DNA of 64,000 bases from Azospirillum sp. 412522. Its GTDB lineage: Bacteria > Pseudomonadota > Alphaproteobacteria > Azospirillales > Azospirillaceae. The DNA lies in NCBI RefSeq assembly GCF_019805165.1, contig NZ_RWIJ01000015.1, positions 133,435 through 197,434 of the forward strand. The letters run 5' to 3'. Both the position numbers and the translations under genes were made by a program. Below, piece after piece: positions 16,681 to 26,012 of the stretch. Below the pieces are notes generated by a model, which saw only the letters and a list, made by a program, of their open reading frames with translations, was not told the DNA's origin and made no database searches. Each line of letters begins with the position of its first letter. The stretch's first letter is position 1.

Positions 16681-17662
16681 TTACTTGGCGGCGAGCAACG
16701 CCCGCGGGGCGCGGTCGGCGCCGCTGGCCAGCGGCACCTTCGGGTTCTCGATCCAGGCGACCACGTCCTTGACCACCAGCTTGCCCTTCAGGTCGCGCAG
16801 CAGCATGTGGTAGCCGTCGGGATAGACGGCGACGACGTGCCGGCCGCCGGCCTCGAAATCCTTCAGCGCGCGCTCCACCGGGCGCGGCGGCAGAACCTCC
16901 TCATGGGCGCCGTAGAGCACCAGCGACGGCGTCTGCAGATGCTCGCAGGCGTCGAGCGCCGCCCCCATCAGGTCGGTCAGCCCTTCCAGCGCATCGACGC
17001 GCGATCCCTTGATGACCAGCGGGTCGCGGCCGAGCGCGCGCAGCATCTCGATGTTGTCGGACGGGTGGATGCCGAGGTCGGGCGGCGGATGCACCACCAT
17101 GCCGGGCACGAGGTTGTAGGTGATCCACAGCGCGGCGCGCGGGAAGAAGCCCATCGCCTGCCGGCCCCAGACGGCGGGGGCGACCAGGATGGTGCCGTCC
17201 ACCTTGGGCGGGTTGGGGCCGGTCATGGCGGTCAGCACCACCGCCCCGCCCATGCTTTCGCCCATCAGATAGACCGGCACGCCGGGATGGCGCTTGCGCA
17301 CCATCTCCACCGCGGTGCGGGCATCGTTGACCAGGGTGGGGGTTCCGGCCCAGACGCCGGGTTCGCGGGTGGCGCCGAAGCCGCGCTGGTCGTAGGCGTA
17401 GGTGGCGATGCCGGCCGCCGCGAAGTCGCGGCCGGCGCCGTCGAAGGCGTTGGAATAGTCGTTGTAGCCGTGCAGGGCGACCACCACGGCCCGAACCTTG
17501 CCGTCCGTCGGAAGCCAGGAGCGCATCGGCAGCTCGAAGCCGTCGGCGGCGACCAGCACCCTGTCGTTCAGCTGCGGCTGGACGACGGCCGTTCCCATCG
17601 GTTGGAAATCCGCGGCGCAGCCGCCAAGCATCAGCCCCAAACCGAGAACAGCCGCCAATCCG

Positions 17663-17673
<11 letters not shown>
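16681..17673 (-). CDS. Lipoprotein alpha/beta hydrolase (lysophospholipase/monoacylglycerol lipase-like)
   Basis: 330 residues. The N-terminus MRHSGLAAVLGLGLMLGGC is a lipoprotein signal with lipobox LGGC (Cys19). The hydrolase fold shows the oxyanion region VVALHGYNDYSNAF, the nucleophile elbow GESMGG with Ser140, and a C-terminal histidine in DGYHMLLRD. Where family members have the acid Asp (G-x-x-D), this reads YGAHEEVLPP, so a glutamate probably serves. Family members hydrolyse lysophospholipids or monoacylglycerols. The start overlaps the end of the upstream ABC ATPase gene by 11 bases, indicating coupled translation. Substrate unknown. Confidence 0.85.
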
Positions 17674-18661
<988 letters not shown>

Positions 18662-18849
18662 TGATCCTGAACCATGATGTTTGCGGTTGGCGAAAAAGCC
18701 CGCTCGTCCGGTGGTTTCCCCCGTTGATCCGCGGCGCGCGATGGGTATCATCCGGCCCGCGCGCGCGGAACCCCGGTCGGGGACCCGGACAGCGGGCGTG
18801 TCCACGATGGCGTGAACCGGCGCGCCTGTCAAAACAGAGGATGACTGCC

Positions 18850-19029
18850 ATGCAGCCGACCGAGACGATCCTTGTTGAAACCTCGACCGTCGGGTGCGAC
18901 GGCGGCGGCGGCGCGCTGGGCCATCCGCTGGTCTATCTGACCCTGGATCGCGAAGGCCAGGTCGAATGCCCCTACTGCTCGCGCCTGTTCAAGCTGAAGG
19001 AAGGCGCCAAGGTCGCCCACGGGCACTGA
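18850..19029 (+). CDS. zinc-finger domain-containing protein (NDUFS6/zf-CHCC type)
   Basis: 59 residues from ATG 18850, with GAGGA 8 bases upstream; an ATG at 18841 would sit directly on that site. The core is CDGGGGALGHPLVYLTL followed by VECPYCSRLF, giving the Cys-His-Cys-Cys zinc pattern of the CHCC zinc-finger family related to the complex I accessory subunit NDUFS6. In alphaproteobacteria such proteins occur as accessory subunits of NADH:quinone oxidoreductase. It is read divergently from the ABC ATPase gene and converges on the kinase gene. Confidence 0.88.
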   Translation: MQPTETILVETSTVGCDGGGGALGHPLVYLTLDREGQVECPYCSRLFKLKEGAKVAHGH

Positions 19030-19057
19030 CCGCGCGTTCGTCCTGCCGGCGGGCCGA

Positions 19058-20782
19058 TCAGATGCGGCCGGCCAGCAGGACCAGCACGGCCAGCGCCAGC
19101 AGCGCCGACAGGCCCTGCCAGAAGGCCAGCGGGTTGCGGTCGACCAGCGGCCGGCGCCGCGTTCCCGCCGCATGCTTGCGCGGATGGCGCAGGTCGTACA
19201 GGAACTCCGACAATTCCTGATAGCGCCTGGCGGGGTCCGGATGGACCGCCTTGCGCAGCACCCCGTCGATCCAGGCGGGAATGTCCCGCTGGTCGCTCAG
19301 GGCGGTGCGGTAGACCAGCCTGCGCTGGCGCGCCCGCGTGGTGGCGGTCGCGGCATCGGCGCCGTAGGGCAGGCGGCCGGTCAGCATCTGATAGGCGATC
19401 ACCCCCAGCGCATAGAGGTCGGACGCCGGCGTCCCGCCTTCGCCCAGCAGATATTCGGGCGCGGTGTACTGCAGCGTGCCCAGGATTTCGCCACGGTCGG
19501 CGTCGGGCATCGTCTCCAGGATGCCGGGGACCAGCACCGACCCGAAATCGACGATCTTCACCGTGCCGGTGGCGTCGATCATCACATTGTCGGGCCGCAG
19601 ATCCTGGTGCAGCATCTCCAGCCGGTGGAACGCCTGAAGCCCCTTGCCGATCTGCTCGACGACGGCGCGCACCGCCGGCAGGTCCGGGGCCGGATGGTCG
19701 CGCATCCACTGGGTCAGGGTCTGCCCCTCCAGATACTCGGTGACGACGTAGAGGGAGCGGCGGGGCCGGCCTTGCGGCGGCGGCTTCAGCACATGCGGGC
19801 TGTTGAGCCGCCGGGCGATCCACTCCTCCATCAGGAAACGGCGGAGATGGGCGCGGTCGTCGTGCCGGTCGATGGCCGGCACCTTCAGCGCCACGGCAGG
19901 ACCGCCCGCGCCGTCCCGGGCCAGATAGACATGGCTGCGGCTGCTGGCGTGCAGTTCGCGCAGGATGCGGTAGCCTTCGAACTCCGTTCCCGGTTCGGGC
20001 AAGGGCGGCAGGGGCAGGTCCGACATCCGGTGGAACAGGTCGCCGGCCTCGGCGTCGGGAACCGCATCGATTCGCACGATCTGGAGAGTCAGGTTGTCGG
20101 TGCTGCCGCGCCGCAGCGCCTCCGCCACCGCCAGCCGTGCGGCGCGGTCGAGGTCGTCGGGGTGGTTGCCGACGGCGCTGATCAAAAATTCGGCATCGAC
20201 ATGCTCGTAGACGCCGTCGGTCGCCAGCAGGAAGACGTCGCCGGGTTCCACCGGCAGTTCCCGGCAGTCGATCTCCACATGCGGCACCACGCCCATCGCC
20301 CGGCCGAGATAGCTGACCTCCGAGGACACCACCACGCGATGGTCGGTGGTCAACTGCTCCAGCGCCCGGCCGGCGAGGCGGTAGATGCGGGAATCGCCGA
20401 CATGGAACAGGTGCGCGGTGGCCGACTTCAGCACCAGCGCGCTCAGCGTGCAGGCATAGCCGCGGTCCTGGTCGTAGCGGTACTCGCTGCGCCGGTTCTG
20501 GGCATGCAGCCAGCTGTTGGTCGCCGCGAGAACCCGTTGCGCCGCCGTCCTCACCGACCAGCTTTCCGGCGTGCAGTAATAGTCGGTCAGGAAGCTCTTC
20601 ACCACGGATTCGCTGGCGATGTGGCTGACCCTGCTGCTGCTGATGCCGTCGGCCAGCGCCACCGCGACGCCCTTCATGCCCAGCAGCGGCGCTGTCGGGA
20701 TCAGCGCCCCGTGGAAGTCCTGGTTGGACTCCTTCCGCCCCTTGTCGGAGCATTGCCCGATGGAGATCCGCAGCTCTTTCAC
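19058..20782 (-). CDS. Bifunctional PP2C-type phosphatase/serine-threonine protein kinase, membrane-anchored
   Basis: 574 residues from GTG 20782 (AGG 5 bases upstream). Residues 1 to about 235 are a PP2C phosphatase with metal-site motifs ALADGISSSRVSHIASE, HVGDSRIYR, LLATDGVYEHVD and GSTDNLTLQ. Residues about 265-520 are a Hanks-type kinase with VALKVP, the catalytic loop HQDLRPDNV (Asp394; HQD instead of HRD) and DFGS. The C-terminus has one membrane helix (LALAVLVLLAG) placing the enzyme on the inner membrane. It follows the formate/nitrite transporter gene by 74 bp, with a terminator between. Kinase/phosphatase fusions are also known beside nitrate transporters, suggesting a role in nitrite/nitrate assimilation control (inference). 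Confidence 0.92.
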   Translation of the reverse strand: MKELRISIGQCSDKGRKESNQDFHGALIPTAPLLGMKGVAVALADGISSSRVSHIASESVVKSFLTDYYCTPESWSVRTAAQRVLAATNSWLHAQNRRSEYRYDQDRGYACTLSALVLKSATAHLFHVGDSRIYRLAGRALEQLTTDHRVVVSSEVSYLGRAMGVVPHVEIDCRELPVEPGDVFLLATDGVYEHVDAEFLISAVGNHPDDLDRAARLAVAEALRRGSTDNLTLQIVRIDAVPDAEAGDLFHRMSDLPLPPLPEPGTEFEGYRILRELHASSRSHVYLARDGAGGPAVALKVPAIDRHDDRAHLRRFLMEEWIARRLNSPHVLKPPPQGRPRRSLYVVTEYLEGQTLTQWMRDHPAPDLPAVRAVVEQIGKGLQAFHRLEMLHQDLRPDNVMIDATGTVKIVDFGSVLVPGILETMPDADRGEILGTLQYTAPEYLLGEGGTPASDLYALGVIAYQMLTGRLPYGADAATATTRARQRRLVYRTALSDQRDIPAWIDGVLRKAVHPDPARRYQELSEFLYDLRHPRKHAAGTRRRPLVDRNPLAFWQGLSALLALAVLVLLAGRI

Positions 20783-20801
20783 GATACCTGTTCCAGTCAA
20801 G

Positions 20802-20830
20802 GAAAACCCCGGCCCAAGGCGGACCGGGGT
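20802..20830 (-). terminator. Intercistronic terminator between transporter and kinase genes
   Basis: Read on the minus strand, ACCCCGG (20830-20824) pairs with CCGGGGT (20812-20806), followed directly by TTTTCC. It lies 27 bases after the transporter stop, so the downstream kinase may be expressed at a lower level by read-through. Confidence 0.7.
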
Positions 20831-20856
20831 AATCGCGAACAAACGGGCAGGGCGGC

Positions 20857-21693
20857 TTACTCGGCCGGCTGAAGGCCGGTCTGCCGCAGGCGGCGCTTCG
20901 GCGCGGTGCGGACATGGGTGGCATAGAGCGTCAGGCCGGTGAAGGCGAGCCCGCCGATCAGGTTGCCCAGCACCGTCGGCAGCTCGTTCCAGATCATGTA
21001 GTCCATGATCGAGAAGTTGCCGCCCATCAGCATCGCCGACGGGAACAGGAACATGTTCACCACCGAATGCTCGAAGGTCATGCCGAAGAACAGCATGATC
21101 GGCATCCACATGGCGATCACCTTGCCGCTGACCGAGGTGGAGATCATGGCGCCGACGACGCCGGTGGAGACCATCCAGTTGCACAGCATGCCGCGCAGGA
21201 AGATGGTCAGCATGCCGGCCGCGCCATATTGCGCATAGCCCAGCGTCCGGTTCTCGCCGATGTGGGAGATGACCGCGCCGACCTTGTCCGGCGGGGTGGA
21301 GAAGCCGTAGGTGAAGACGACCGCCATCATCACCGCCACCGTCAGGGCGCCCAGGAAGTTGCCGACGAAGACCAGCCCCCAGTTGCGCAGCACGCCGCCG
21401 ATGGTGACGCCCGGACGCTTGTCGATCAGCGCCAGCGGCGTCAGCACGAACACGCCGGTCAGCAGGTCGAAGCCCAGCAGGTACAGCATGCAGAAGCCGA
21501 CCGGGAACAGGATGGCGCCGATGATCGGGAACCCGGTCTGGACGGTGACCGTGACGGCGAAGACCGCTGCCAGCGCCAGGATCGCCCCGGCCATGTAGGC
21601 GCGGATGACCGTGTCGCGGGTGGACATGAAAATCTTGGATTCGCCGGCATCCACCATTTTGGTGACGAACTCGGAGGGCACCAGATACGACAT
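20857..21693 (-). CDS. formate/nitrite transporter family protein
   Basis: 278 residues from ATG 21693 with AAGGGGA 7 bases upstream. It has six hydrophobic segments and the FNT hallmarks: MVDAGESKIFMS near the N-terminus, NFLGALTVAV in the second repeat region, RGMLCNWMV, and FEHSVVNMFLFPSAM near the fifth helix with the conserved pore histidine. FNT channels form inner-membrane pentamers passing formate, nitrite or hydrosulfide. The putative sigma-54 promoter upstream, and the linked kinase/phosphatase gene, favour nitrite uptake in nitrogen assimilation over formate; this remains an inference. Confidence 0.93.
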   Translation of the reverse strand: MSYLVPSEFVTKMVDAGESKIFMSTRDTVIRAYMAGAILALAAVFAVTVTVQTGFPIIGAILFPVGFCMLYLLGFDLLTGVFVLTPLALIDKRPGVTIGGVLRNWGLVFVGNFLGALTVAVMMAVVFTYGFSTPPDKVGAVISHIGENRTLGYAQYGAAGMLTIFLRGMLCNWMVSTGVVGAMISTSVSGKVIAMWMPIMLFFGMTFEHSVVNMFLFPSAMLMGGNFSIMDYMIWNELPTVLGNLIGGLAFTGLTLYATHVRTAPKRRLRQTGLQPAE

Positions 21694-21872
21694 GACGAGT
21701 CCCCTTGGAACAAGCGCTGAAGGAACGGCAAGCAGCGTCCGGGAAAGCCCGCGCGGCACCGGTCCGGTGCGGGGCGGGAGAGGGAAGACGCGCTGCGTGT
21801 GATTTGGGTGCGGGCCGCACTCTTTGGGCCTGCGCTGGTCAAACCGCCGTTGGCTTGAACGGGAAACGGCAT

Positions 21873-21888
21873 TGCACGGGATGTGCCA
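21873..21888 (-). promoter_or_regulatory. Putative sigma-54 (-24/-12) promoter of the formate/nitrite transporter gene
   Basis: On the minus strand the sequence is TGGCACATCCCGTGCA. Against the RpoN consensus TGGCACRNNNNTTGCW only one base differs, and the invariant GG and GC are exactly 10 bases apart. Transcription would start near 21863, about 170 bases before the ATG. No clear NtrC site pair was found upstream. Confidence 0.7.
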
Positions 21889-22022
21889 GACGCTGGAACG
21901 CAGCAATCCAGCCGTCCCGCGTCGGCGGTGCCTGTCCATCGGCCGCTAAGACGAGCCGGTACTGCCCAAAGACTGGGCGCCTCTGAATAAAAAACAGACA
22001 CCTCTTCGGATTTGACTGGAGT

Positions 22023-22062
22023 TGCCGCAAGCGGGCGGCAGTCCCCAGCTTCGCCGCTGGGG
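22023..22062. other. Tandem hairpins with six-base loops
   Basis: TGCCGC/GCGGCA (22023-22040) and CCCCAGC/GCTGGGG (22043-22062) form adjacent stem-loops, each with a six-base loop, two bases apart. On the plus strand CCGTATTTTT follows, terminator-like. They lie upstream of the putative sigma-54 promoter with respect to the transporter gene, so they are not in its predicted leader. Confidence 0.45.
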
Positions 22063-22352
22063 CCGTATTTTTCATTTCTTTAACCGAGGCTTGGAAAAAT
22101 ATCGTTCTGAATCAATGATTTGAATATCGGTGCAGTGGGGGATTCCCGTATTGGTCAGGTTCGGTTACCTTTTTGTTATATTTTCCCTTCGTACTATGAG
22201 ACAGTATCGGTGATGTCGCTTGACGGGGTTCATCGAACCGTCGTCTACTTTGCCGCATTGCGGAAAGGTGGAAGTTCCACAATCGTTGTTTGAGTTGTGC
22301 GCTTATGTTTTTTCCAGGCGGTTCGGGATCGGCGTCGGATGAGGCGCGTGCA

Positions 22353-24410
22353 ATGAGTCACGAGACTGAAGAGCAGTACCGCAGCATCTTCGAGAATGCT
22401 GTCGAGGGCATCTATCAGACCACCATCGACGGCCGTTACCTTCGGGTCAATCCGGCGCTTGCCGACATCTACGGCTATACGTCACCCGAAGACCTGATCG
22501 CCAACCTCACCGACATCGCCTGCCAGCTCTATGTCGATCCCGGCAAGCGGGAGGCCTTCGCCGACCTGATGGCCCGGCAGGACCGCGTCCTCTGTTTCGA
22601 GGCGCGCGTCTTCCGCCGCGACGGCTCGATCATCTGGATCTCGGAAAGCGCGCGCTGCGTGCGCGACGCCGCCGGCCGCATCCGCTATTACGAAGGCACC
22701 GTCCAGGACATCACCGAGCGCAAGCAGCACGAGGAGAAGATCCGGCTGCTCGCCACCGTGTTCGACAGCGTCGCCGACGGCATCCTGATCGTCGATCCCG
22801 AACTGACCGTCCAGGCGATCAACCCGGCTTACGAGATCATGACCGGCTTCCAGCGCGAGGAGCTGCTCCGCCGGCCGCTGGTCCTCTTCGCGCCGGGGTC
22901 GCATGAGCGGGAGTTCGTCGACGCCATCTGGACGACCGCGCGGCAGTCGGGACGCTGGCAGGGGGAGGTCACCAGCTTCCGCCATTCCGGCGACGCCTTC
23001 GCCGCCGCCCTGTCGGTGACGTCGGTCCGCGCGCCGAACGGCGTGCTGGAACATTACGTCCTGACCATCGCCGACATCAGCCAGCGCAAGTCGCAGGAAC
23101 ACCAGATCCGCTATCAGGCCAGCTTCGACCGGCTGACCGACCTGCCCAACCGCTGGCTGGTCTGCGAAAAGCTGGAGGAGGCGATCCTCCGCGCCCAGCG
23201 CGGCAAGAGCAAGGTCGCCGTCGCCTTCCTCGACCTCAACCGCTTCAAGCAGGTGAACGACACGCTCGGCCACCATGCCGGCGACGAGCTGCTGAAGCTG
23301 GTGGCGCGGCGCATGCGCAACTGCACCCGCATGACCGACACCGTCGGCCGGCTGGGCGGGGACGAGTTCCTGATCGTCGCTCCCGACGCCGCCGACCGCT
23401 CCGCCGGCGCCCGGCTGGTCGAAAAAGTGCTCTACTCGATGTCGGAGCCGTTCAGCGTCCACAACCAGGAGCTTTTCTGCGGCGCCTCCATCGGCATCGC
23501 CGTCTATCCCGACGACGGCGAAACGGCGGACCAGCTCCTGCGCAACGCCGATCTGGCGATGTACCACGCCAAGCGCAACCCGGAGCACAAATACGTCTTC
23601 TATGACGGCGGGATGCGGGAACGGTCGGGCTTCACGCTCGGGCTGGAGAGCGACCTGCGGCGGGCCAGCGGCGGCGAGGAGTTCGAGCTGCATTTCCAGC
23701 CGAAGATCGACCTCGCCGGCAACCGCACCATCGGGGCTGAGGCGCTGATCCGCTGGCGCCACCCGGTCCGCGGCATGGTCAGCCCGGCGGAGTTCATCCC
23801 GCTGGCCGAGGAGACCGGCCTGATCTGGGAGATCGGCGCCTGGACGCTGATCGAATCCTGCCGCCGGCTGGCCGACTGGATCCGGCGCGACCTGCCGATC
23901 CCGTCGGTGTCGGTGAACCTGTCGCCGCGCCAGTTCCAGGATGCCCGTCTCGTCGGCTTCGTCCGCAGCGTGGTGGAATCCTCGGGCATCCCGGCCGACC
24001 GGCTGGAGCTGGAGCTGACCGAAGGCGCCATGATCGGCGACATCGAAAAGGCGGTGACGATCCTCAACGGGCTGAAGGACATCGGCGTCCGCCTGTCCAT
24101 CGACGATTTCGGCACCGGCTATTCCTCGCTGGCCTATCTGAAGCGCTTCCCGATCGACACGCTGAAGATCGACCGCAGCTTCGTCCGCGACATCGTCAAA
24201 TCCACCACCGACCCGGCCATCGTCGGCACGATCGTGAGCCTCGCCGAAAGCCTGGGTTTCGACACCATCGCCGAAGGGGTGGAGACGCAGGAGCAGGCCG
24301 ACATGCTGCGCCAGCAGCGCTGCACCCGCATCCAGGGCTTTCTCATCAGCCGGCCGCTGCCGATCGACCAGTTCGAAACCTTCCTCGGCAACAGCGTGGT
24401 GCCGGCCTGA
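22353..24410 (+). CDS. PAS-PAS-GGDEF-EAL cyclic-di-GMP turnover protein
   Basis: 685 residues from ATG 22353 (GAGG 8 bases upstream); an in-frame ATG at 22305 lacks a ribosome site. Two PAS sensor domains span about residues 1-125 and 125-245. The diguanylate cyclase domain has an intact GGDEF at 335-339 and an inhibitory-site RMTD at 326-329, five residues before it. The phosphodiesterase domain has EAL at 463-465 and the metal-site segments ELTEGAMI, DDFGTGYSSLAYLKRFPID and EGVETQEQ. Both activities look competent. No membrane helix is seen, so it is cytosolic. Being close to an exopolysaccharide locus, it may tune matrix production (inference). Confidence 0.93.
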   Translation: MSHETEEQYRSIFENAVEGIYQTTIDGRYLRVNPALADIYGYTSPEDLIANLTDIACQLYVDPGKREAFADLMARQDRVLCFEARVFRRDGSIIWISESARCVRDAAGRIRYYEGTVQDITERKQHEEKIRLLATVFDSVADGILIVDPELTVQAINPAYEIMTGFQREELLRRPLVLFAPGSHEREFVDAIWTTARQSGRWQGEVTSFRHSGDAFAAALSVTSVRAPNGVLEHYVLTIADISQRKSQEHQIRYQASFDRLTDLPNRWLVCEKLEEAILRAQRGKSKVAVAFLDLNRFKQVNDTLGHHAGDELLKLVARRMRNCTRMTDTVGRLGGDEFLIVAPDAADRSAGARLVEKVLYSMSEPFSVHNQELFCGASIGIAVYPDDGETADQLLRNADLAMYHAKRNPEHKYVFYDGGMRERSGFTLGLESDLRRASGGEEFELHFQPKIDLAGNRTIGAEALIRWRHPVRGMVSPAEFIPLAEETGLIWEIGAWTLIESCRRLADWIRRDLPIPSVSVNLSPRQFQDARLVGFVRSVVESSGIPADRLELELTEGAMIGDIEKAVTILNGLKDIGVRLSIDDFGTGYSSLAYLKRFPIDTLKIDRSFVRDIVKSTTDPAIVGTIVSLAESLGFDTIAEGVETQEQADMLRQQRCTRIQGFLISRPLPIDQFETFLGNSVVPA

Positions 24411-24428
24411 GGTTTCGCTTCGGCGTCG

Positions 24429-24458
24429 CGCGCAGGCACCGCCTTCAGCGCCTGCGCG
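24429..24458. terminator. Shared terminator hairpin between convergent genes
   Basis: CGCGCAGGC (24429-24437) pairs perfectly with GCCTGCGCG (24450-24458) in the 75-base gap between the GGDEF-EAL and LuxR-type genes. There is no T-run. Confidence 0.5.
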
Positions 24459-24485
24459 GCTTCCGCGGACCTCGTTCCCTGCATT

Positions 24486-25283
24486 TCAGGGCGCCGTCCG
24501 CTCCAGGAAATACTCCATTTCCTGGATGATGCCGCTCTGGGCGGCCCAGAGGGCGGCCTGGGTGCGGTTGCGGACATTGATGGTCTGCATGATGTGGCGG
24601 ACATGCAGCTTGACCAGGTCCTCGGTCATCATCATCTCGCGCGCGATCTCCTTGTTGCTGCATCCGTCCATGATGAGCTTCAGGATGCGCGCGTGGCGCG
24701 GATAGAGGCCGGGATAGCCCAGCAGCTCGGTCTCGTGCTGGGCCATCGCCCCGTCCTCGCCGCCCCGGCGGAGCGCGGTGGGGGAGAAATAGTCGAAGCA
24801 TTCCTCCGGCACCACCGGCTCTCCGGCATGGATCAGGCGCAGTGACAGGACGAAGGCGGCCGGCGCCATCCGGTTCAGCAGATAGCCGCGCACGCCGAAC
24901 CGCAAGGCCATCCGCATGTGGTGCGCGGAGAATTCGTCGGCGATCATCGCCAGCTTGGCCTGCTCGCCATACCAGCTTCGGAAATTCCAGGCATCGGTCT
25001 TCAGCGAGGCGAGGTCGAACAGCACGATGTCGGCCGTCCGTTCGGCGCCGCCGTTGCCGGCCGGCGGCTCCAGCGTGATCACCGCCCCGCCGGCCGAGAT
25101 GCCGGCGGGATGGCGTTCGGCGCCGCCGTTCACCCGGCCGTTCCACATCGTCTTCGGCGAAAGTCCGGTTGCGAGGCGGCTTTGCGGATCGATGACTTCG
25201 AAGCAGTCGTCCAGGATGTTCAGGATGGATTCGCGCAGCAATCGGCTTTGGTTGTGAACGATCACACGAATACGATCGGACAT
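24486..25283 (-). CDS. LuxR-type response-regulator-like transcription factor with degenerate receiver
   Basis: 265 residues from ATG 25283 (GGGGGAG 7 bases upstream). The C-terminus is a LuxR helix-turn-helix: YPRHARILKLIMDGCSNKEIAREMMMTEDLVKLHVRHIM at about residues 195-235. The N-terminal part is receiver-like (IRVIVHNQSRLLRESILNIL, VLFDLASLKTD, FGVRGYLL), but the usual acidic pair after strand 1 is replaced by HNQ and an insert of about 45 residues (about 40-85) breaks the domain. Phosphorylation-independent control is therefore possible. Similar LuxR-type regulators control exopolysaccharide and aggregation in Azospirillum, and this gene lies just before the polysaccharide region, but the target is not known. 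Confidence 0.85.
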   Translation of the reverse strand: MSDRIRVIVHNQSRLLRESILNILDDCFEVIDPQSRLATGLSPKTMWNGRVNGGAERHPAGISAGGAVITLEPPAGNGGAERTADIVLFDLASLKTDAWNFRSWYGEQAKLAMIADEFSAHHMRMALRFGVRGYLLNRMAPAAFVLSLRLIHAGEPVVPEECFDYFSPTALRRGGEDGAMAQHETELLGYPGLYPRHARILKLIMDGCSNKEIAREMMMTEDLVKLHVRHIMQTINVRNRTQAALWAAQSGIIQEMEYFLERTAP

Positions 25284-25928
25284 GTCCGTCTCCCCCAGTA
25301 TAGACGAAATGGCGGACGGAATTGCTTGGCCGGAAGGCAGGCTTTCCCCCCTGGACGCCGTGCTAGGACGTGGCGACAGTGGTGCGTGGCAATGCAGGTC
25401 TGCCGGGTTCTAATGCCCGGCGGTCTCCTTCGGCCCCCGTTCCGGCCGTCGCCTCCGCAATCTCCGATGACGCCGCGCTTGACCGCGCAATGCCGCAGTT
25501 CCGATGGACGATGCACGTTGTATCGATGGCTTCGTGTTCGCCCGATCGAATTTAGATCAAACTATGATCCGGCACTCACGGCATTGTCTGCTGCACTTTT
25601 GGAATTGTTCCAGGCTCAGTGGGAGGTGGATTCACCCTGTCCGGGCGGAGTCCTTCGTCAGAAGGCTGTCAGTAATACATCATTCTCGTGCGCGAATATG
25701 GAAGTGATTAACCGATAAAGATAATCCCCTCTCCAGCGGGTATCGCCGTGAGGAGAGAGTCCGAAGGAAACAAGGCCAAAAGATATTGCCGGATGAAGAG
25801 GAGAAAGTTCTTTCTTAAACAACTTTTATTAGACGAATTGACTTTCCGGGCGTCGATGCCGCGCTCTTTCGTGATGGATAATATAGACTCTTAAACAGAG
25901 CTTGCCAGAGGAATTTTCGTTGACCATG
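25284..25928. other. Intergenic region upstream of the LuxR-type gene
   Basis: About 645 bases with no supported gene. GC content falls from about 25545 on, with AT-rich runs near 25790-25900. It should contain the promoter of the minus-strand regulator gene close to 25283, but no clear box is visible. The far end leads into the terminator of the CBM protein gene. Confidence 0.5.
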
Positions 25929-25974
25929 GAAACGAAAATGGAGCCCCGCCGAAACGGGCCTCCATTTTCGTTCC
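25929..25974 (-). terminator. Strong terminator of the CBM/glycosidase-like gene
   Basis: ACGAAAATGGAG (25932-25943) pairs perfectly with CTCCATTTTCGT (25960-25971), with extra pairing of CCCCG and CGGG inside. It begins about 40 bases past the stop of the minus-strand gene and ends in a T-rich strand. Confidence 0.8.
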
Positions 25975-26012
25975 GACCATCCCCGGCCGGACCGGCTTCC
26001 GGGGCTTCCGCC

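Larger units (their letters stand above)
21694..22352. other. Divergent intergenic region between the FNT gene and the GGDEF-EAL gene
   Basis: About 660 bases without a gene. It holds a putative sigma-54 promoter facing the transporter (21873-21888), a pair of hairpins at 22023-22062, and an AT-rich stretch at 22063-22200. On the plus side TTGACG at 22220-22225 is followed by the inverted repeat GGTTC-ATC-GAACC (22227-22239), a plausible promoter/operator for the c-di-GMP gene, though no good -10 box is evident. Confidence 0.55.

Noticed and set aside
22023..22062. ANTAR-type antitermination leader for the nitrite transporter
   Set aside because: The hexaloops lack the A1/G4 signature, the hairpins lie upstream of the predicted start site, and no ANTAR gene is nearby.
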